Source of the DNA: Bernardetia sp. MNP-M8
GTDB taxonomy: Bacteria > Bacteroidota > Bacteroidia > Cytophagales > Bernardetiaceae
Length of the DNA stretch: 64,000 bases
Assembly: GCF_037126285.1 (NCBI RefSeq)
Contig: NZ_CP147012.1
Span: forward strand, 1,612,001 to 1,676,000
Reading direction: 5' to 3'
The notes under the pieces were generated by a model. It ran no database searches. It was not told the DNA's origin and was given only the letters and a program-made list of their open reading frames with translations. Positions 15,784 through 25,794 of this stretch are shown in pieces (the first letter of the stretch is position 1; every line of letters starts with the position of its first letter). The translations under genes and the position numbers were made by a program.

Positions 15784-16593
15784 CTACTTATTCAACATAC
15801 TCATTTTTAGTTTTATTCTTGTAAGTTCTTGTTTGGTGTTTAGGGGGAAATCATTTTTCATAATCCAATCATAATAGGAAGATTCTTTTGTCAGAACATC
15901 TTCAATTTTTTTGTCTTTATGTTTTCCAAAAGCAAAAACAGCTTCATTTTTATCATTATAAACCATTCTTCCAGCCAAATCAATACGATTTGAGAAACTT
16001 AATTGATGTAAAGTTTCCATATCATTTTTGACAGGAATAGTAACATTACCAAAAGTATCTTTGTGTTCCATGTTTTCATACCTTTTTACTTGTTCTTCCA
16101 AAATTCCAACACAAGCCAAAGTATCAACTTCTGCGCTATGCGCTCCTTCTAATTCTAGGTTACAGTAAAACTTATAGGCAGCCGAAAGTGTACGAGGTTC
16201 CATCAGGTGATAGATTCTTTGCAAATCAACAAGTTTACGATTCGAAATATCAAAATCTACTCCTGCTCTCAAAAATTCTTCTACAAGCATAGGGACATCA
16301 AAACGCATAATATTAAAACCTGCCAAATCACAACCTTTCAAAATACCTGCAAATGTTTTTGCCATTTGTTTGAAAGTAGGAGCATCTTTTATATCTTCAT
16401 CACTAATTCCATGTATTTTGGTAGTAATATCTGGAATTGGAATAGTTGGGTTTATTTTATGTGTATGAACTTGTTTTTCGCCATTAGGCATTAGTTTTAC
16501 AATAGAAATTTCTACAATACGGTCTTTTATAGTGTCTATGCCTGTTGCTTCTAAGTCAAAGAAAGCTAAAGGGTTTTTGAGATTAAGATTCAT
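15784..16593 (-). CDS. DEDDh 3'-5' exonuclease, DnaQ-like
   Basis: A 269-residue protein with a DnaQ-type exonuclease domain (1-170): FFDLEATG supplies the first Asp-Glu pair, FNIMRFDVPMLVEEF the second Asp, and HSAEVDTLAC the catalytic His and last Asp. This motif set defines DEDDh exonucleases such as the DNA polymerase III epsilon subunit and RNase T. The C-terminal 90 residues carry a conserved extension (FAFGKHKDKKIEDVL...YDWIMKNDFP) seen in Bacteroidota homologues, which may bind DNA. Proofreading or repair is the likely role, but it may not be the replicative epsilon subunit. ATG start; -7-like box TACTTTTG on the minus strand at 16751-16758. Confidence 0.88.
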   Translation of the reverse strand: MNLNLKNPLAFFDLEATGIDTIKDRIVEISIVKLMPNGEKQVHTHKINPTIPIPDITTKIHGISDEDIKDAPTFKQMAKTFAGILKGCDLAGFNIMRFDVPMLVEEFLRAGVDFDISNRKLVDLQRIYHLMEPRTLSAAYKFYCNLELEGAHSAEVDTLACVGILEEQVKRYENMEHKDTFGNVTIPVKNDMETLHQLSFSNRIDLAGRMVYNDKNEAVFAFGKHKDKKIEDVLTKESSYYDWIMKNDFPLNTKQELTRIKLKMSMLNK

Positions 16594-16994
16594 AATTAGT
16601 TATACTACTAGTGTTTTGAAATAATTTAGACAACACACAAACTATTTGTTGATATAGCTTTATCAGTATTTGGGAATGCTACAATGAAATACTACAAGTA
16701 ATTATTATAATAGTTTAGATGTCATCCTTTTGCGAAAAAGTCCTTTTGGACAAAAGTAACAAATTATTATCAAGTCTTTTTATAATAGAATAATATTTAT
16801 ATTATAAGTGTACCAAAACAAAGATTGATAATATACTTTTCTAGGCTAATTTAGGAAATAGCTTTGTGCTGAATTCAATTTACTCATTTTTACTTTTTCA
16901 TCTAAAAAACAAAATCTATAAATTTAAGTTGAAGTATAAACAAATCTTATTTTGTTATTCCTTCATTTTTATAGTTTAATATTTATTTTACAAA
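16594..16994. other. Divergent intergenic region between exonuclease and tamL
   Basis: The 401 nt are AT-rich and hold a GTCC-TTTT-GGAC hairpin (16740-16751), a leftward -7-like box at 16751-16758 and a rightward promoter candidate (below). I see no coding frame. Confidence 0.4.
16837..16866 (+). promoter_or_regulatory. Promoter candidate for tamL
   Basis: TAGCTTTG (16859-16866) is an exact -7 TAnnTTTG; TTTT (16837-16840) stands at -33 with an 18-nt spacer, one mismatch from TTTG. A leader of about 120 nt would result. Confidence 0.4.
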
Positions 16995-19415
16995 ATGCGA
17001 AACATTTTTTCCCTTTTCGTACCTCATTTTTCTTTACAATTTTTCGTTATTTCTTTTTTTCTACTTGTCCCTTTCATAATGAGTGGTTGTACAGGTATGA
17101 GCAGAATCACAAAAGAAAACCCTTTATATACAGGAAGTGAAATAAAATGGGAGAAGAAGGAAGGTAAAATTCCTGAACAAGACCGTGTAGAAGCTGAAGT
17201 AGAAGAAGTTTTAGCACCAGAGCCAAATACAAAATTTTTGTGGATGCGTCCTCAATTGGCTTTTTATAATACTTTTTATACTGAAAAAGAAAAAGGTTTT
17301 AATCATTGGGTAATGACCAAAATTGGCAAACCTCCAGTTTTAGTAAAAGATGTAAATGAAGAGCGTGTACGTCAGCTTGTTTTGAATAGGCTTCTAGCAA
17401 ATGGACATTTTCAAGCAGAAACAGAAGCTAAAATCGAACAGAAGGGAAAAAAAGCAGAAATAATTTATACAGCAACTGTTTATCAACCTTATAGATTGGA
17501 TTCTATAAATTTTCCTGAAGAGCCTGAACCACTTGGGAATGTCTTGAATAATGCTACTAAAGAAACACTCCTAAAAAAAGGAGATCCTTACAATTTTGCT
17601 CTTTTAGAACAAGAAAGAAGTAGGTTAAATGACTATGCAAAAGAAAAAGGATATTTTTACTTTAGTGATAAATTTATAATTTATAAAGTAGATTCAACAG
17701 TCGGAGATCGTCAGATGAATATCTACATGCAAGTCAAAAAGCAAATGCCTGATATTGCTAGAAAACCTTACCGAATCCGTAATGTTTTTTTATTTCCTAA
17801 TTATAAAATGGGAATGGATAGCATTAAGAATGCTGCAAAGCTACAAAGAATGGGACGTTTGGAAGGAGATTCTACTTTTTATTGTATGATGGATGGTTGC
17901 ACTTTCCGTCCTGAAATATTAGCTCGTTCGATTTATTTAGACCCAGATACACTTTATTCTGCTCAAAGACATGAACAAACTTTAAAACGTTTGATGGGTT
18001 TGGGAGCTTTGAAGTTTGCAGACATTCGATACAAACCTGTTGATTCTTTGGGAAATGAAGGGTATTTAGATGCTTATATTCAAATGGTTCCTTCAAAAAG
18101 AAAATCATTGAGAGCAGAATTGAATTTAGTTTCGAAATCCAATAATTTTGCAGGACCTGGTCTAAACATTAGTTATCGCAATAAAAATGCTTTTCGTGGA
18201 GCAGAGCTTTTAGTAGTTCGTTTAGATGGACGTTTCGAAACACAAATAAGTGGACGTAATTCAAATCAAAATGTAGAGCAGCCTAATCAACAAAACGGAC
18301 TTTATTCCTATGAAATTGGTGCAGGTGTAGAAATTTATATTCCTCGCTTCGTTAGTCCTATCAAATTACCTCGTTTGGCTCAAAAGTTTGTTCCAAGAAC
18401 AGTCTATCAAGGAGATGTTAGGCTACTAAGTAGAGTAAATTACTTTAAACTTCTTTCTGGAACAGCTCAATTTGGTTATGATTGGCAAGAAACAGCTACT
18501 AAAAGACACCGTTTTAATCCTATTTCTATAAACTATGTTCGTTTAATGGACACAACAAGCCTCTTTAATGAAGCCATTGGAGATAATCCACTTTTACAAC
18601 GAAGTTTTCAAAATCAATTTATTTTTGGTGGAAATTATTCATTTACTTATCAAAGTGCTTCCAAAGTAGATGAAAATGCTAGAAAAAATAAAAATCATAT
18701 CTTCTTTAATGGAAATATTGATGTAGGAGGTAATTTAATACACAGCATTCAAAGTATTTTTGAATCTAAAAAAGCTACAGGAGCAGAGCCTTATACTATT
18801 TTGAGTGAGCCTTATGCACAATATGCTCGTGCAGATATAGATTTTAGATATTACTTAAATTTTAATGAAGAAACGCATCATAAAATAGCAACTCGTTTTA
18901 TTGCAGGTGTAGGAATTCCTTATGGAAATGCTGATGTATTGCCTTACACCAAACAGTTTTTTGCAGGAGGAGCAAATAGTATTCGTGCTTTTCAGGCTCG
19001 TTCTATTGGACCAGGTTCATATATTTCAAAAGATAGTACGAGTGGACTTTTTTATGACCAAACAGGTGATATGCGTTTAGAAGCAAATATTGAATATCGT
19101 TTTCCAATTTATAGTGTTTTCAAAGGTGCTATTTTTGCAGATGCTGGAAATGTTTGGTTAGTCAAAGAAGACCCCAATCGTGAAGGAGGATTATTTAAGA
19201 AAAAAAATATTATCAATGATATTGCTGTGGGAGTAGGTGCAGGACTTCGCATTGATGTTACTTTTTTTGTTCTTCGTTTTGATGTTGCTTTTCCTCTTAG
19301 CAAACCTTGGCTTCCTGAAAATGAACGTTGGGTCAGACGACAAGTACAAGTTAGAGATAAAGAATGGCGAAGAGATAATTTAGTCTTGAATATTGCTATT
19401 GGTTATCCTTTTTAG
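16995..19415 (+). CDS. tamL: BamA/TamA-type outer-membrane assembly lipoprotein TamL
   Basis: An 806-residue outer-membrane protein. Unlike proteobacterial TamA it carries a lipobox (IMSGC, Cys near residue 33), which is the mark of the Bacteroidota TamL form. POTRA-like segments (about 80-350, including VKDVNEERVRQLVLNRLLANGHF) precede a C-terminal 16-strand barrel (about 370-806) with the VAGVGIPYGN and FFAGGANSIRAFQARSIGPGSY elements of the Omp85 lid loop. Last residue Phe, as needed for barrel insertion. With TamB it would help assemble or deliver envelope components; tamB is not in this window. ATG start at 16995; small membrane protein gene follows 35 nt later. Confidence 0.88.
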   Translation: MRNIFSLFVPHFSLQFFVISFFLLVPFIMSGCTGMSRITKENPLYTGSEIKWEKKEGKIPEQDRVEAEVEEVLAPEPNTKFLWMRPQLAFYNTFYTEKEKGFNHWVMTKIGKPPVLVKDVNEERVRQLVLNRLLANGHFQAETEAKIEQKGKKAEIIYTATVYQPYRLDSINFPEEPEPLGNVLNNATKETLLKKGDPYNFALLEQERSRLNDYAKEKGYFYFSDKFIIYKVDSTVGDRQMNIYMQVKKQMPDIARKPYRIRNVFLFPNYKMGMDSIKNAAKLQRMGRLEGDSTFYCMMDGCTFRPEILARSIYLDPDTLYSAQRHEQTLKRLMGLGALKFADIRYKPVDSLGNEGYLDAYIQMVPSKRKSLRAELNLVSKSNNFAGPGLNISYRNKNAFRGAELLVVRLDGRFETQISGRNSNQNVEQPNQQNGLYSYEIGAGVEIYIPRFVSPIKLPRLAQKFVPRTVYQGDVRLLSRVNYFKLLSGTAQFGYDWQETATKRHRFNPISINYVRLMDTTSLFNEAIGDNPLLQRSFQNQFIFGGNYSFTYQSASKVDENARKNKNHIFFNGNIDVGGNLIHSIQSIFESKKATGAEPYTILSEPYAQYARADIDFRYYLNFNEETHHKIATRFIAGVGIPYGNADVLPYTKQFFAGGANSIRAFQARSIGPGSYISKDSTSGLFYDQTGDMRLEANIEYRFPIYSVFKGAIFADAGNVWLVKEDPNREGGLFKKKNIINDIAVGVGAGLRIDVTFFVLRFDVAFPLSKPWLPENERWVRRQVQVRDKEWRRDNLVLNIAIGYPF

Positions 19416-19450
19416 GTATTTAAACTATTCTTACAGAAAAATATTAGTAT

Positions 19451-19765
19451 ATGAACCTTTCAAACTCTTCTTCAACTCAAAAATTTAATGATTATCTGTC
19501 AGATTCACTCTCAGAAAAAGAAAAAATTGCTTTTGAAGAAAAACTAGAAAAAGACAAAGAATTAGCTGATTCTTTCGAAAAACACAAACAGATTTTGGAA
19601 GGAATGACAAGTGCTAGGCGTGCTTATTTTCAGCTTTACAGAGATATTGAAGGAGAACAACCTTACTCAAAACCTAATCAAAGAATTGCCCCTTGGTATG
19701 TTTGGGTTCTTATTGTTTTAGTTTTGGGAATGGCAGCTTGGGCAGTTTTTGAATTATTTTTATAA
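19451..19765 (+). CDS. Small membrane protein with anti-sigma-like N-terminal helix
   Basis: A 104-residue protein. The N-terminal part (FNDYLSDSLSEKEKIAFEEK) resembles the helical opening of Bacteroidota anti-sigma factor/zinc-finger-like proteins, where L-x-G/S-x-L-x-x-x-E-x-x-x-F-E-x-x-L is common, but there are no zinc ligands. A single membrane helix lies at 84-103. It is 35 nt after tamL and probably co-transcribed. No sigma factor gene is adjacent, so regulation of one is only a guess. ATG start. Confidence 0.6.
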   Translation: MNLSNSSSTQKFNDYLSDSLSEKEKIAFEEKLEKDKELADSFEKHKQILEGMTSARRAYFQLYRDIEGEQPYSKPNQRIAPWYVWVLIVLVLGMAAWAVFELFL

Positions 19766-19877
19766 AGCTATACAAATAAGTAAAACTAAAATCCGTTAAA
19801 AAGATTGTAGTATTTTAATTTCAAATAAGACTTTTTTATATTGTGAGTGAATAAAAATTATAGCATATAAAAATACC

Positions 19878-21131
19878 ATGAGATTAATAGATACTGACAA
19901 ATGGAGCGAAATAATTGATACTCTTTTTAGACATAAACTCCGAACTTCTCTAACTGCTTTGGGAGTAGGCTGGGGTATTTTTATGCTTGTTTTGCTTTTA
20001 GGAGCAGGCAAAGGACTTCAAAATGGAGTAGAGTACAACTTTAGAGATGATGCTGTAAATAGTTTGTGGCTCTACGACGGACAAACTTCAATAGCCTATA
20101 AAGGAATGCCTGTAGGTCGTCAGATTCAATTCGAAAATCAAGACTATGATGCTTTAGAGAATATAGATGGAATAGAATATAAAACAGGAAGATTTTATTT
20201 GAGAGGAGATTTTATTACACAATATAAAGATAAGAGTTCATCCTACAATACTCGTTGTGTCCATCCAGACCATAAATATCTTGAAAATACATTGATGGAT
20301 AACGGTCGTTTTATTAATCAAACAGATTTGGATAAGAAACGAAAAGTTGTGGTTATTGGAAAGTTAGTAGCAGAGGAACTTTTTGAAACATTTAAAGAAA
20401 ATCCACAAATTCCTATTGGCAAATGGATTATTATTGGAGATATACCTTTTCAAGTAGTAGGTGTTTTTTCTGATAATGGCAATGAACGAGAAATGCAATA
20501 TATGTATTTGCCTATCACAACGGCACAATTGGCTTTTAATGGAAAAAATCGTATTAATCAACTTATGATGACAGTGGGTGATGCTTCTGTTGAGGAAGCA
20601 AATATCATTGCAAAGAATATTCAGAAAGACTTTGCTGCACGCCATAAATTCTCTCCTGATGATGATAGAGCTGTAAGAGTACGCAATACTGTTGAAGAAT
20701 TTGAGAAGTTTCAAATGCTTTTTCTTTTTATTCGTGGTTTCGTTTGGACAGTTAGTTTAATGACTATTTTGGCTGGAATAATTGGAGTCAGTAATATTAT
20801 GCTAATCATTGTAAAAGAACGTACAAAAGAAATTGGTGTTCGCAAAGCTCTTGGGGCAACACCTTATTCTATTGTTAGTCTGATTGTAAGTGAAGCTATT
20901 GTGATTACGTCTGTAGCTGGTTTTGTTGGTCTTACTTTAGGAGTAGGTGCAATTATGGGAATGAAAATTCTTATAGGAGCTGGTGGAGATTTTTTTAGAA
21001 ATCCTGAAGTAGATTTATATGTTGTCTTGGTTGCTATCGGATTACTTGTATTTTCAGGAGCTTTAGCTGGTTTTTTTCCTGCTTACAAGGCTGCCAAAAT
21101 TGCACCTATTGTAGCGTTAAGAGCTGATTAA
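19878..21131 (+). CDS. MacB-type ABC transporter permease
   Basis: A 417-residue permease of the FtsX/MacB class: a membrane helix near 20-42 (LRTSLTALGVGWGIFMLVLLLG), a long MacB-like periplasmic domain (about 45-280), and three C-terminal helices with the conserved FtsX segment KERTKEIGVRKALGATPYSI and a final PAYKAAKIAPIVALRAD. Proteins of this type work with a separate ATPase to move lipoproteins, peptides or drugs, or to transmit force across the membrane. No ATPase gene lies next to it here. ATG start at 19878, 113 nt after the small membrane protein gene; converges on the SUKH gene with only 35 nt between. Confidence 0.88.
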   Translation: MRLIDTDKWSEIIDTLFRHKLRTSLTALGVGWGIFMLVLLLGAGKGLQNGVEYNFRDDAVNSLWLYDGQTSIAYKGMPVGRQIQFENQDYDALENIDGIEYKTGRFYLRGDFITQYKDKSSSYNTRCVHPDHKYLENTLMDNGRFINQTDLDKKRKVVVIGKLVAEELFETFKENPQIPIGKWIIIGDIPFQVVGVFSDNGNEREMQYMYLPITTAQLAFNGKNRINQLMMTVGDASVEEANIIAKNIQKDFAARHKFSPDDDRAVRVRNTVEEFEKFQMLFLFIRGFVWTVSLMTILAGIIGVSNIMLIIVKERTKEIGVRKALGATPYSIVSLIVSEAIVITSVAGFVGLTLGVGAIMGMKILIGAGGDFFRNPEVDLYVVLVAIGLLVFSGALAGFFPAYKAAKIAPIVALRAD

Positions 21132-21166
21132 GTTACTAGTTGTAATTAAAATACAGAAAAATAGAT

Positions 21167-21868
21167 TCAAATTTCTCTTTCTACTTCTATAATCTTACAG
21201 TTTTCTAAAAATTCTGAAAAATTATTTCCTACCTTGACAAAGTAAGCTCTCTTTATTTGGTCTATAATTATCTGACCTTCTATGGTTTCTTCGTCTATTT
21301 CTTCATAACTAGTGATATTGTACTGTTTAAAAATTGTCTCAATTCTGTCATTGTAAAAATCTCCATGAAAATTTGCAGGATGGTCACACAGTCCGTAATT
21401 ATAATAAACTGACCCATATTCTTTTTTATCTAATGATATACATAGCATATCAGCACAATCTGGATGACTACATTTTGCAATAGACATCATATTATTTGGT
21501 AGAATATCAAAGTCAAGTTTTGAATGTTCATTAGAAGCTACTAATTCAGCCATTTCCCAATCCTCAACTTCATTCTCATCCATATCATCTTCTAACCAAA
21601 CTACAAAAAAGGCAACTAAACAAGGTCTCACAGGCTTATTATTATCTTTTGCCCACCTTAAAGGAGTTTCAAAAACCACCTCTTTTTGATGTTGAGTAAT
21701 TTCTGTATCCTCTATATAACCTGGCAAAACATAGCCTCCATTATTTTTTAATAAGAATGATTTGTAATCATCAGGAATGGAATTATAACCAAACTCCTGA
21801 CTTAGTATAGTATTTAATTTAGAGATTAAATTTTCTGTCAAAGATGGAAAAGAATGTACTAACTTCAT
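21167..21868 (-). CDS. SMI1/KNR4 (SUKH) family protein
   Basis: A 233-residue soluble protein whose N-terminal half shows the SUKH pattern: FGYNSIPDDYKSFLLKNNGG, with the LP-DY-FLL-NNGG core. Bacterial SUKH proteins are commonly immunity proteins for polymorphic toxins, though some are housekeeping. Here no toxin gene is adjacent, so it is an orphan; the central stretch is rich in acid (WLEDDMDENEVEDWEMAE) and the C-terminal half carries four cysteines (KCSHPDCADMLC) that could bind zinc (inference). ATG start. Copy 2 of the dispersed palindrome lies 73 nt upstream of its start. Confidence 0.7.
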   Translation of the reverse strand: MKLVHSFPSLTENLISKLNTILSQEFGYNSIPDDYKSFLLKNNGGYVLPGYIEDTEITQHQKEVVFETPLRWAKDNNKPVRPCLVAFFVVWLEDDMDENEVEDWEMAELVASNEHSKLDFDILPNNMMSIAKCSHPDCADMLCISLDKKEYGSVYYNYGLCDHPANFHGDFYNDRIETIFKQYNITSYEEIDEETIEGQIIIDQIKRAYFVKVGNNFSEFLENCKIIEVEREI

Positions 21869-21940
21869 GAAGTAAAAGTAATTAAATAGGATTTATTCTT
21901 TTTGATTATAGACATATACAATAGAAAAATAAGTTATTTG

Positions 21941-21974
21941 GTTGTTGGTGTCGCTTCACTAAAACACCAACAAC
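21941..21974. repeat. Dispersed 34-nt palindrome, copy 2
   Basis: GTTGTTGGTGT (21941-21951) pairs perfectly with ACACCAACAAC (21964-21974). The 12-nt loop CGCTTCACTAAA is the reverse complement form of the loop in copies 1 and 4, with one base changed. It lies in the gap between two leftward genes. Confidence 0.8.
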
Positions 21975-22047
21975 AGCATTACTTTATGTAACACACCCAA
22001 TTATTTTTCCATGAAGATTTCAGATTTCAAAGTTAAAATCCATATTT

Positions 22048-24870
22048 CTACAAACGTATTCCTAAAAGGGTAATATCATCTCTTTGTTCAACATACTGTT
22101 GATGTCTTGATAATTCTTCTGTCAAAAACTCGCCTTGTTTTTCCATTGGTTGAGCACTTATTTGTTCTAACCAAGTGAGTAATTGCATAGTACCTATTTT
22201 CTTTTGACGTGGCGAAGATTGGTCAACATACCCATCAGTTGTAAGGTAAAGAGTATCTCCTTCGTTGAGCCAAATTTCTTCTTGTTCGAAGGGTTTATCA
22301 TTTCTTCCTCTTCCACCAATAGTCTTTCGTGTACCTTTGAGTTGATGTAAAGCACCTTCACTAACATAATAAAGAGGACGTTTTGCACCTGCAAAAACTA
22401 CTTTATATCTGTTTATTTCTTCCAAATGCTCAATAGAACACAGACAGACATCCATTCCATCATCATTATGATAAATATCTTGCTTTAATGCTTTTTTGAT
22501 ACCAATATGAAGATTATCCAAAATTTCTGATGGCTCTTGTGTTTTAGAAAGAATTTGATTGAGTTGCATAGTTCCAATCAGTGACATAAATGCCCCAGGA
22601 ACACCATGTCCTGTACAATCAATAACAGCAATAAACTTTTTGTTTTCGTATTCTTCTATCCAAAAGAAATCTCCTGAAACAAAATCTTTAGGTTTATAAA
22701 GTAAAAAATGCTCTTTAAAAACACGCTTGAAACGACGTTCTCCAGGCAAAATTACACTTTGAATATCTCTTGCGTAGCGTAACGAATCTGTAATTTGTAG
22801 GTTCTTTCTATCAATTTCATCTTTAGCTAATTGAATAGTTTGATAGGCATCATAATTTGAAAGGGCAATCGTAATATAAGCAGCCAAACTTTCCAAAATA
22901 CGATAATGATTACGAGAATAGGCATTTTTGAGTGGACTTTGTACTGTAATTACACCCAAGAGTTTTTCTTCTTGAATCAAAGGATAATAAATGATAGAAT
23001 TTCGTTCTTCTACCAAAACACCACGAGCTTTTTCTTGTAAATACTGTGAGTATTCCTCATCAAAATCAGTAATAAAGACAGGTTTTTTATTTCTAGCACA
23101 CCATGTAGAAAGTCTATCATCATTAATAGGTGCTTCTCTATAAGGAACCATAACTCCATCTTTGTAGAAATGACTAAAGCCTATCATTTCTCGTTCGGCA
23201 TCATAAGTTCCAATACCAAAAACGGTAGCATCCATCATTTCATCAACGTGTTTATAAACTGTATTTATAATCACTCCAATATCTAATGAAGCTGTAATAT
23301 CTCTTCCAATATCACTCAAAAGATTAATATCCTGATAGGCTTTTCTAAGTTCGCCTTGTTGTCCTTTTAGGTTTTCGTTTGCTTTTTCAATTTGTTCTTT
23401 TTGTCTTGTAACCTCTTCTTGTTGTGTAACGAGTTCCATATTTATCTTGGTAATTTCTCGTGTACGCTCTGCTACTTCTTTTTCTAATTTTGTTTTTTGT
23501 TCTTCTATAAGAACTCTATTTTCATCGTTTCGACGCTCTATTTCTGTACGTAGATAATTTACTCGGTCAGCTAGTCCTAAAGAAACAAACAAACCTAAAA
23601 GAATATCAGCTACCTGTGAAGCATGCATAGAAAAATAACTTCTAGGAATCAACTCCAATTGTGCTAAAGCAAATATCAAAATCCCTCCAAAATATACAAT
23701 ATTAGCAGCTAATAAGAATGAAGCAGGACGGTGTTTGAACTTGATAACAATACCAATATTAACAACTAAAGCAATACTTATAGTAAACACAAGCAAGAAT
23801 ACCATCCACTGCATTTTGTATAAATCTATAAAAGTAAGTGCAAATATGACTAAACAGAGACCTGCTATACCAATAAAAAATTTATCCCAAAAAGGAGCTA
23901 CTTTTTTTAGATTTAGAAAACTTCTGAAAAATAATGTGTAGAAAAACCAAAGCAGAGCTGTAACAGGAACTGTCAATAACCAGTTGAGAGTAGGGTCATT
24001 AGGGATAAAAAATTCTATCAAATACTCTTCAAAAATCATGTTAAGCGTGGCTGCCATAAACAACAGCCCCACATAATATAAATAACGTTTGTCATTGAAT
24101 AGAAAAGAAACAAACAAACTATTAAGAGCCAAAAGAACCATTGCTCCCAAATAAAATCCTTGGTAATAACGACGTTCTTTAGATAATTCGATAGAACGAG
24201 CCAAATCCTCTATGGTGAGATGTTCTAATGTATTGAGAAGTCCTTTATTTTGCTTAGCAAATGCCGTACGGTGTTCTACACGAATGAAAAATGTTTTAGA
24301 TTCAAATCTATCTAAAGTAATCACAAAACAAGCTGAACGGTCAATTTTGATATTTCTACTGGTGTGAGGGAAAATAATTCCGTCTTCACTTCTTATATAG
24401 CTAATTCCGTTTGTAGTGGGTGTATAAAGATAAGCTACTTCTGCATCTTTTGCTTTTAGGAGGTACAATTTACGAGAAGAAAATGTGTTTTTTAGGGTAA
24501 AACGAACCCAATAAATATCTGTTTCATCATCATAAATAGGTTTTACATCTTTATAAAGCCTAAAGTCTTTTACTTTATCAGTTCTGCTTACATCGTCTAT
24601 TGTATATGTTCCTTCTGTATCTGGCAAAACAAATACGTTTTCTCCTAAAGAATAAACTTTAGTAGAATCATTCAAATCAAAAGTTTGTGCTTGAAGAGAA
24701 AAATGGAATGAAAAACTTCCTAAGAAAAATAATACCAAGCAAAAAACCTTCAAAATCGAATTGTTTTTGAAGTTAAAATTGAATGAAGAATGATTTTTTA
24801 TAAAAAAACGAATTGGCAAAATGAATGTATTTAGCCTTAAAAATAATATTTTTAACAAAATAAAAAACAC
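22048..24870 (-). CDS. 7TMR-DISM sensor with GAF and SpoIIE/PP2C phosphatase domains
   Basis: A 940-residue (from GTG) signalling protein. It begins with a signal-like segment ending SLQAQ, then an extracellular 7TMR-DISMED2-like domain, a seven-helix 7TMR-DISM membrane region (about 230-430), a coiled coil (430-505; KLEKEVAERTREITKINMEL), a GAF domain (about 510-680) and a SpoIIE-type phosphatase (about 715-940) with SGDFFWIEE, VIDCTGHGVPGAFMS, LTTDGYVDQ and RDDITLLGIRL. The metal-binding aspartates are present. It probably links carbohydrate-like ligand sensing outside to protein dephosphorylation inside. A TTG at 24753 would give a neater signal peptide (MKVFCLVLFFLG) and a 901-residue protein; the true start is uncertain. 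Confidence 0.85.
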   Translation of the reverse strand: MFFILLKILFLRLNTFILPIRFFIKNHSSFNFNFKNNSILKVFCLVLFFLGSFSFHFSLQAQTFDLNDSTKVYSLGENVFVLPDTEGTYTIDDVSRTDKVKDFRLYKDVKPIYDDETDIYWVRFTLKNTFSSRKLYLLKAKDAEVAYLYTPTTNGISYIRSEDGIIFPHTSRNIKIDRSACFVITLDRFESKTFFIRVEHRTAFAKQNKGLLNTLEHLTIEDLARSIELSKERRYYQGFYLGAMVLLALNSLFVSFLFNDKRYLYYVGLLFMAATLNMIFEEYLIEFFIPNDPTLNWLLTVPVTALLWFFYTLFFRSFLNLKKVAPFWDKFFIGIAGLCLVIFALTFIDLYKMQWMVFLLVFTISIALVVNIGIVIKFKHRPASFLLAANIVYFGGILIFALAQLELIPRSYFSMHASQVADILLGLFVSLGLADRVNYLRTEIERRNDENRVLIEEQKTKLEKEVAERTREITKINMELVTQQEEVTRQKEQIEKANENLKGQQGELRKAYQDINLLSDIGRDITASLDIGVIINTVYKHVDEMMDATVFGIGTYDAEREMIGFSHFYKDGVMVPYREAPINDDRLSTWCARNKKPVFITDFDEEYSQYLQEKARGVLVEERNSIIYYPLIQEEKLLGVITVQSPLKNAYSRNHYRILESLAAYITIALSNYDAYQTIQLAKDEIDRKNLQITDSLRYARDIQSVILPGERRFKRVFKEHFLLYKPKDFVSGDFFWIEEYENKKFIAVIDCTGHGVPGAFMSLIGTMQLNQILSKTQEPSEILDNLHIGIKKALKQDIYHNDDGMDVCLCSIEHLEEINRYKVVFAGAKRPLYYVSEGALHQLKGTRKTIGGRGRNDKPFEQEEIWLNEGDTLYLTTDGYVDQSSPRQKKIGTMQLLTWLEQISAQPMEKQGEFLTEELSRHQQYVEQRDDITLLGIRL

Positions 24871-25301
24871 AATTTGTTTTATAAATAATTATCAATGATA
24901 AATTATTATATTACAATTTGATGAAGTGTTTAATGCTTTTTTTAGTTTTCTTTTACTGTAAATCTAGCCAAAAGATACTAACTTTTTTGATTTATTGCCA
25001 AACTTATTTTCAAGTTTAGTTCTCTTATCAAATTGCAGAAAACTCTTTTTCTGATTGAATAATTTAAATTTAAGGAAAAATTAGACCATTTGCTACTATC
25101 TTTCTTTGTTTAATTCTCTATTTCTACCAATCATTAATTTATTTCTATGAATAAAATTTTGAATTATTTTGATAGGATGATATTATGCTCTCAATATTAG
25201 CATACCAAGCATTTTGGAAGAGTTTTAAAAAAAATAATAAGTATATTGTCTTTATTTTTAGCAAAAACATAAGTATAACCTAGCTATAAAAAATAGAAAC
25301 A
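24871..25301. other. Divergent gap with leftward promoter candidate
   Basis: The 431 nt carry a leftward promoter candidate: reverse complement of CAAACTTA (24999-25006) gives -7 TAAGTTTG, and CAAA at 25029-25032 gives -33 TTTG after 22 nt. Otherwise AT-rich; no gene seen. Confidence 0.4.
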
Positions 25302-25757
25302 ATGAAGAATATTTTTGAAAAAACTGTTGTTGAGCAGACTATCAAGCGTATAGAAAAACTATCTCCAGAGACTCAACCTCTTTGGGGAAAAATGAGTGTA
25401 GAAAAAATGCTTGCTCATTGTAACGTAACTTATGAAATGATTTATGAGCAGGAAAAACACCCAAAACCAAATGCTTTTATGAAATTTATTCTCAAAACTT
25501 TTGTTAAGAGCCAAGTAATAGGAGAAAAACCATACAGTAGAAATGGACAGACAGCACCTCAATTTATCATAAAAGATGAACGAGTTTTTGAAGCAGAGAA
25601 AAAACGCCTAATAGACTATATCACAAAAACACAAGAACTAGGTCAAGAGTATTTTAATAATAAAGAATCTCACTCTTTTGGAAAACTATCTAAAACAGAA
25701 TGGAATAATATGTTTTACAAACACCTTGATCATCACTTATCACAATTTAATGTCTAA
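25302..25757 (+). CDS. DUF1569 family protein (DinB-like)
   Basis: A 151-residue protein of the DUF1569 family, distantly related to DinB/YfiT four-helix proteins. PETQPLWGKMSVEKMLAHC carries the first metal-binding-type His of the fold, and KHLDHHLSQFNV at the C-terminus provides the final histidines. DinB-like proteins often bind a divalent metal and, in some cases, use bacillithiol or mycothiol; for DUF1569 no function is established. ATG start. The HD gene begins 37 nt after its stop, suggesting one transcript. Confidence 0.85.
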   Translation: MKNIFEKTVVEQTIKRIEKLSPETQPLWGKMSVEKMLAHCNVTYEMIYEQEKHPKPNAFMKFILKTFVKSQVIGEKPYSRNGQTAPQFIIKDERVFEAEKKRLIDYITKTQELGQEYFNNKESHSFGKLSKTEWNNMFYKHLDHHLSQFNV

Positions 25758-25794
25758 TTTTCTTTAATAAAATACTATAAACCAATAATAATTT

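Noticed and set aside
21167-21868. Toxin-immunity module
   Set aside because: The SUKH protein has no adjacent toxin-like gene; ABC permease and phosphatase genes are ordinary.
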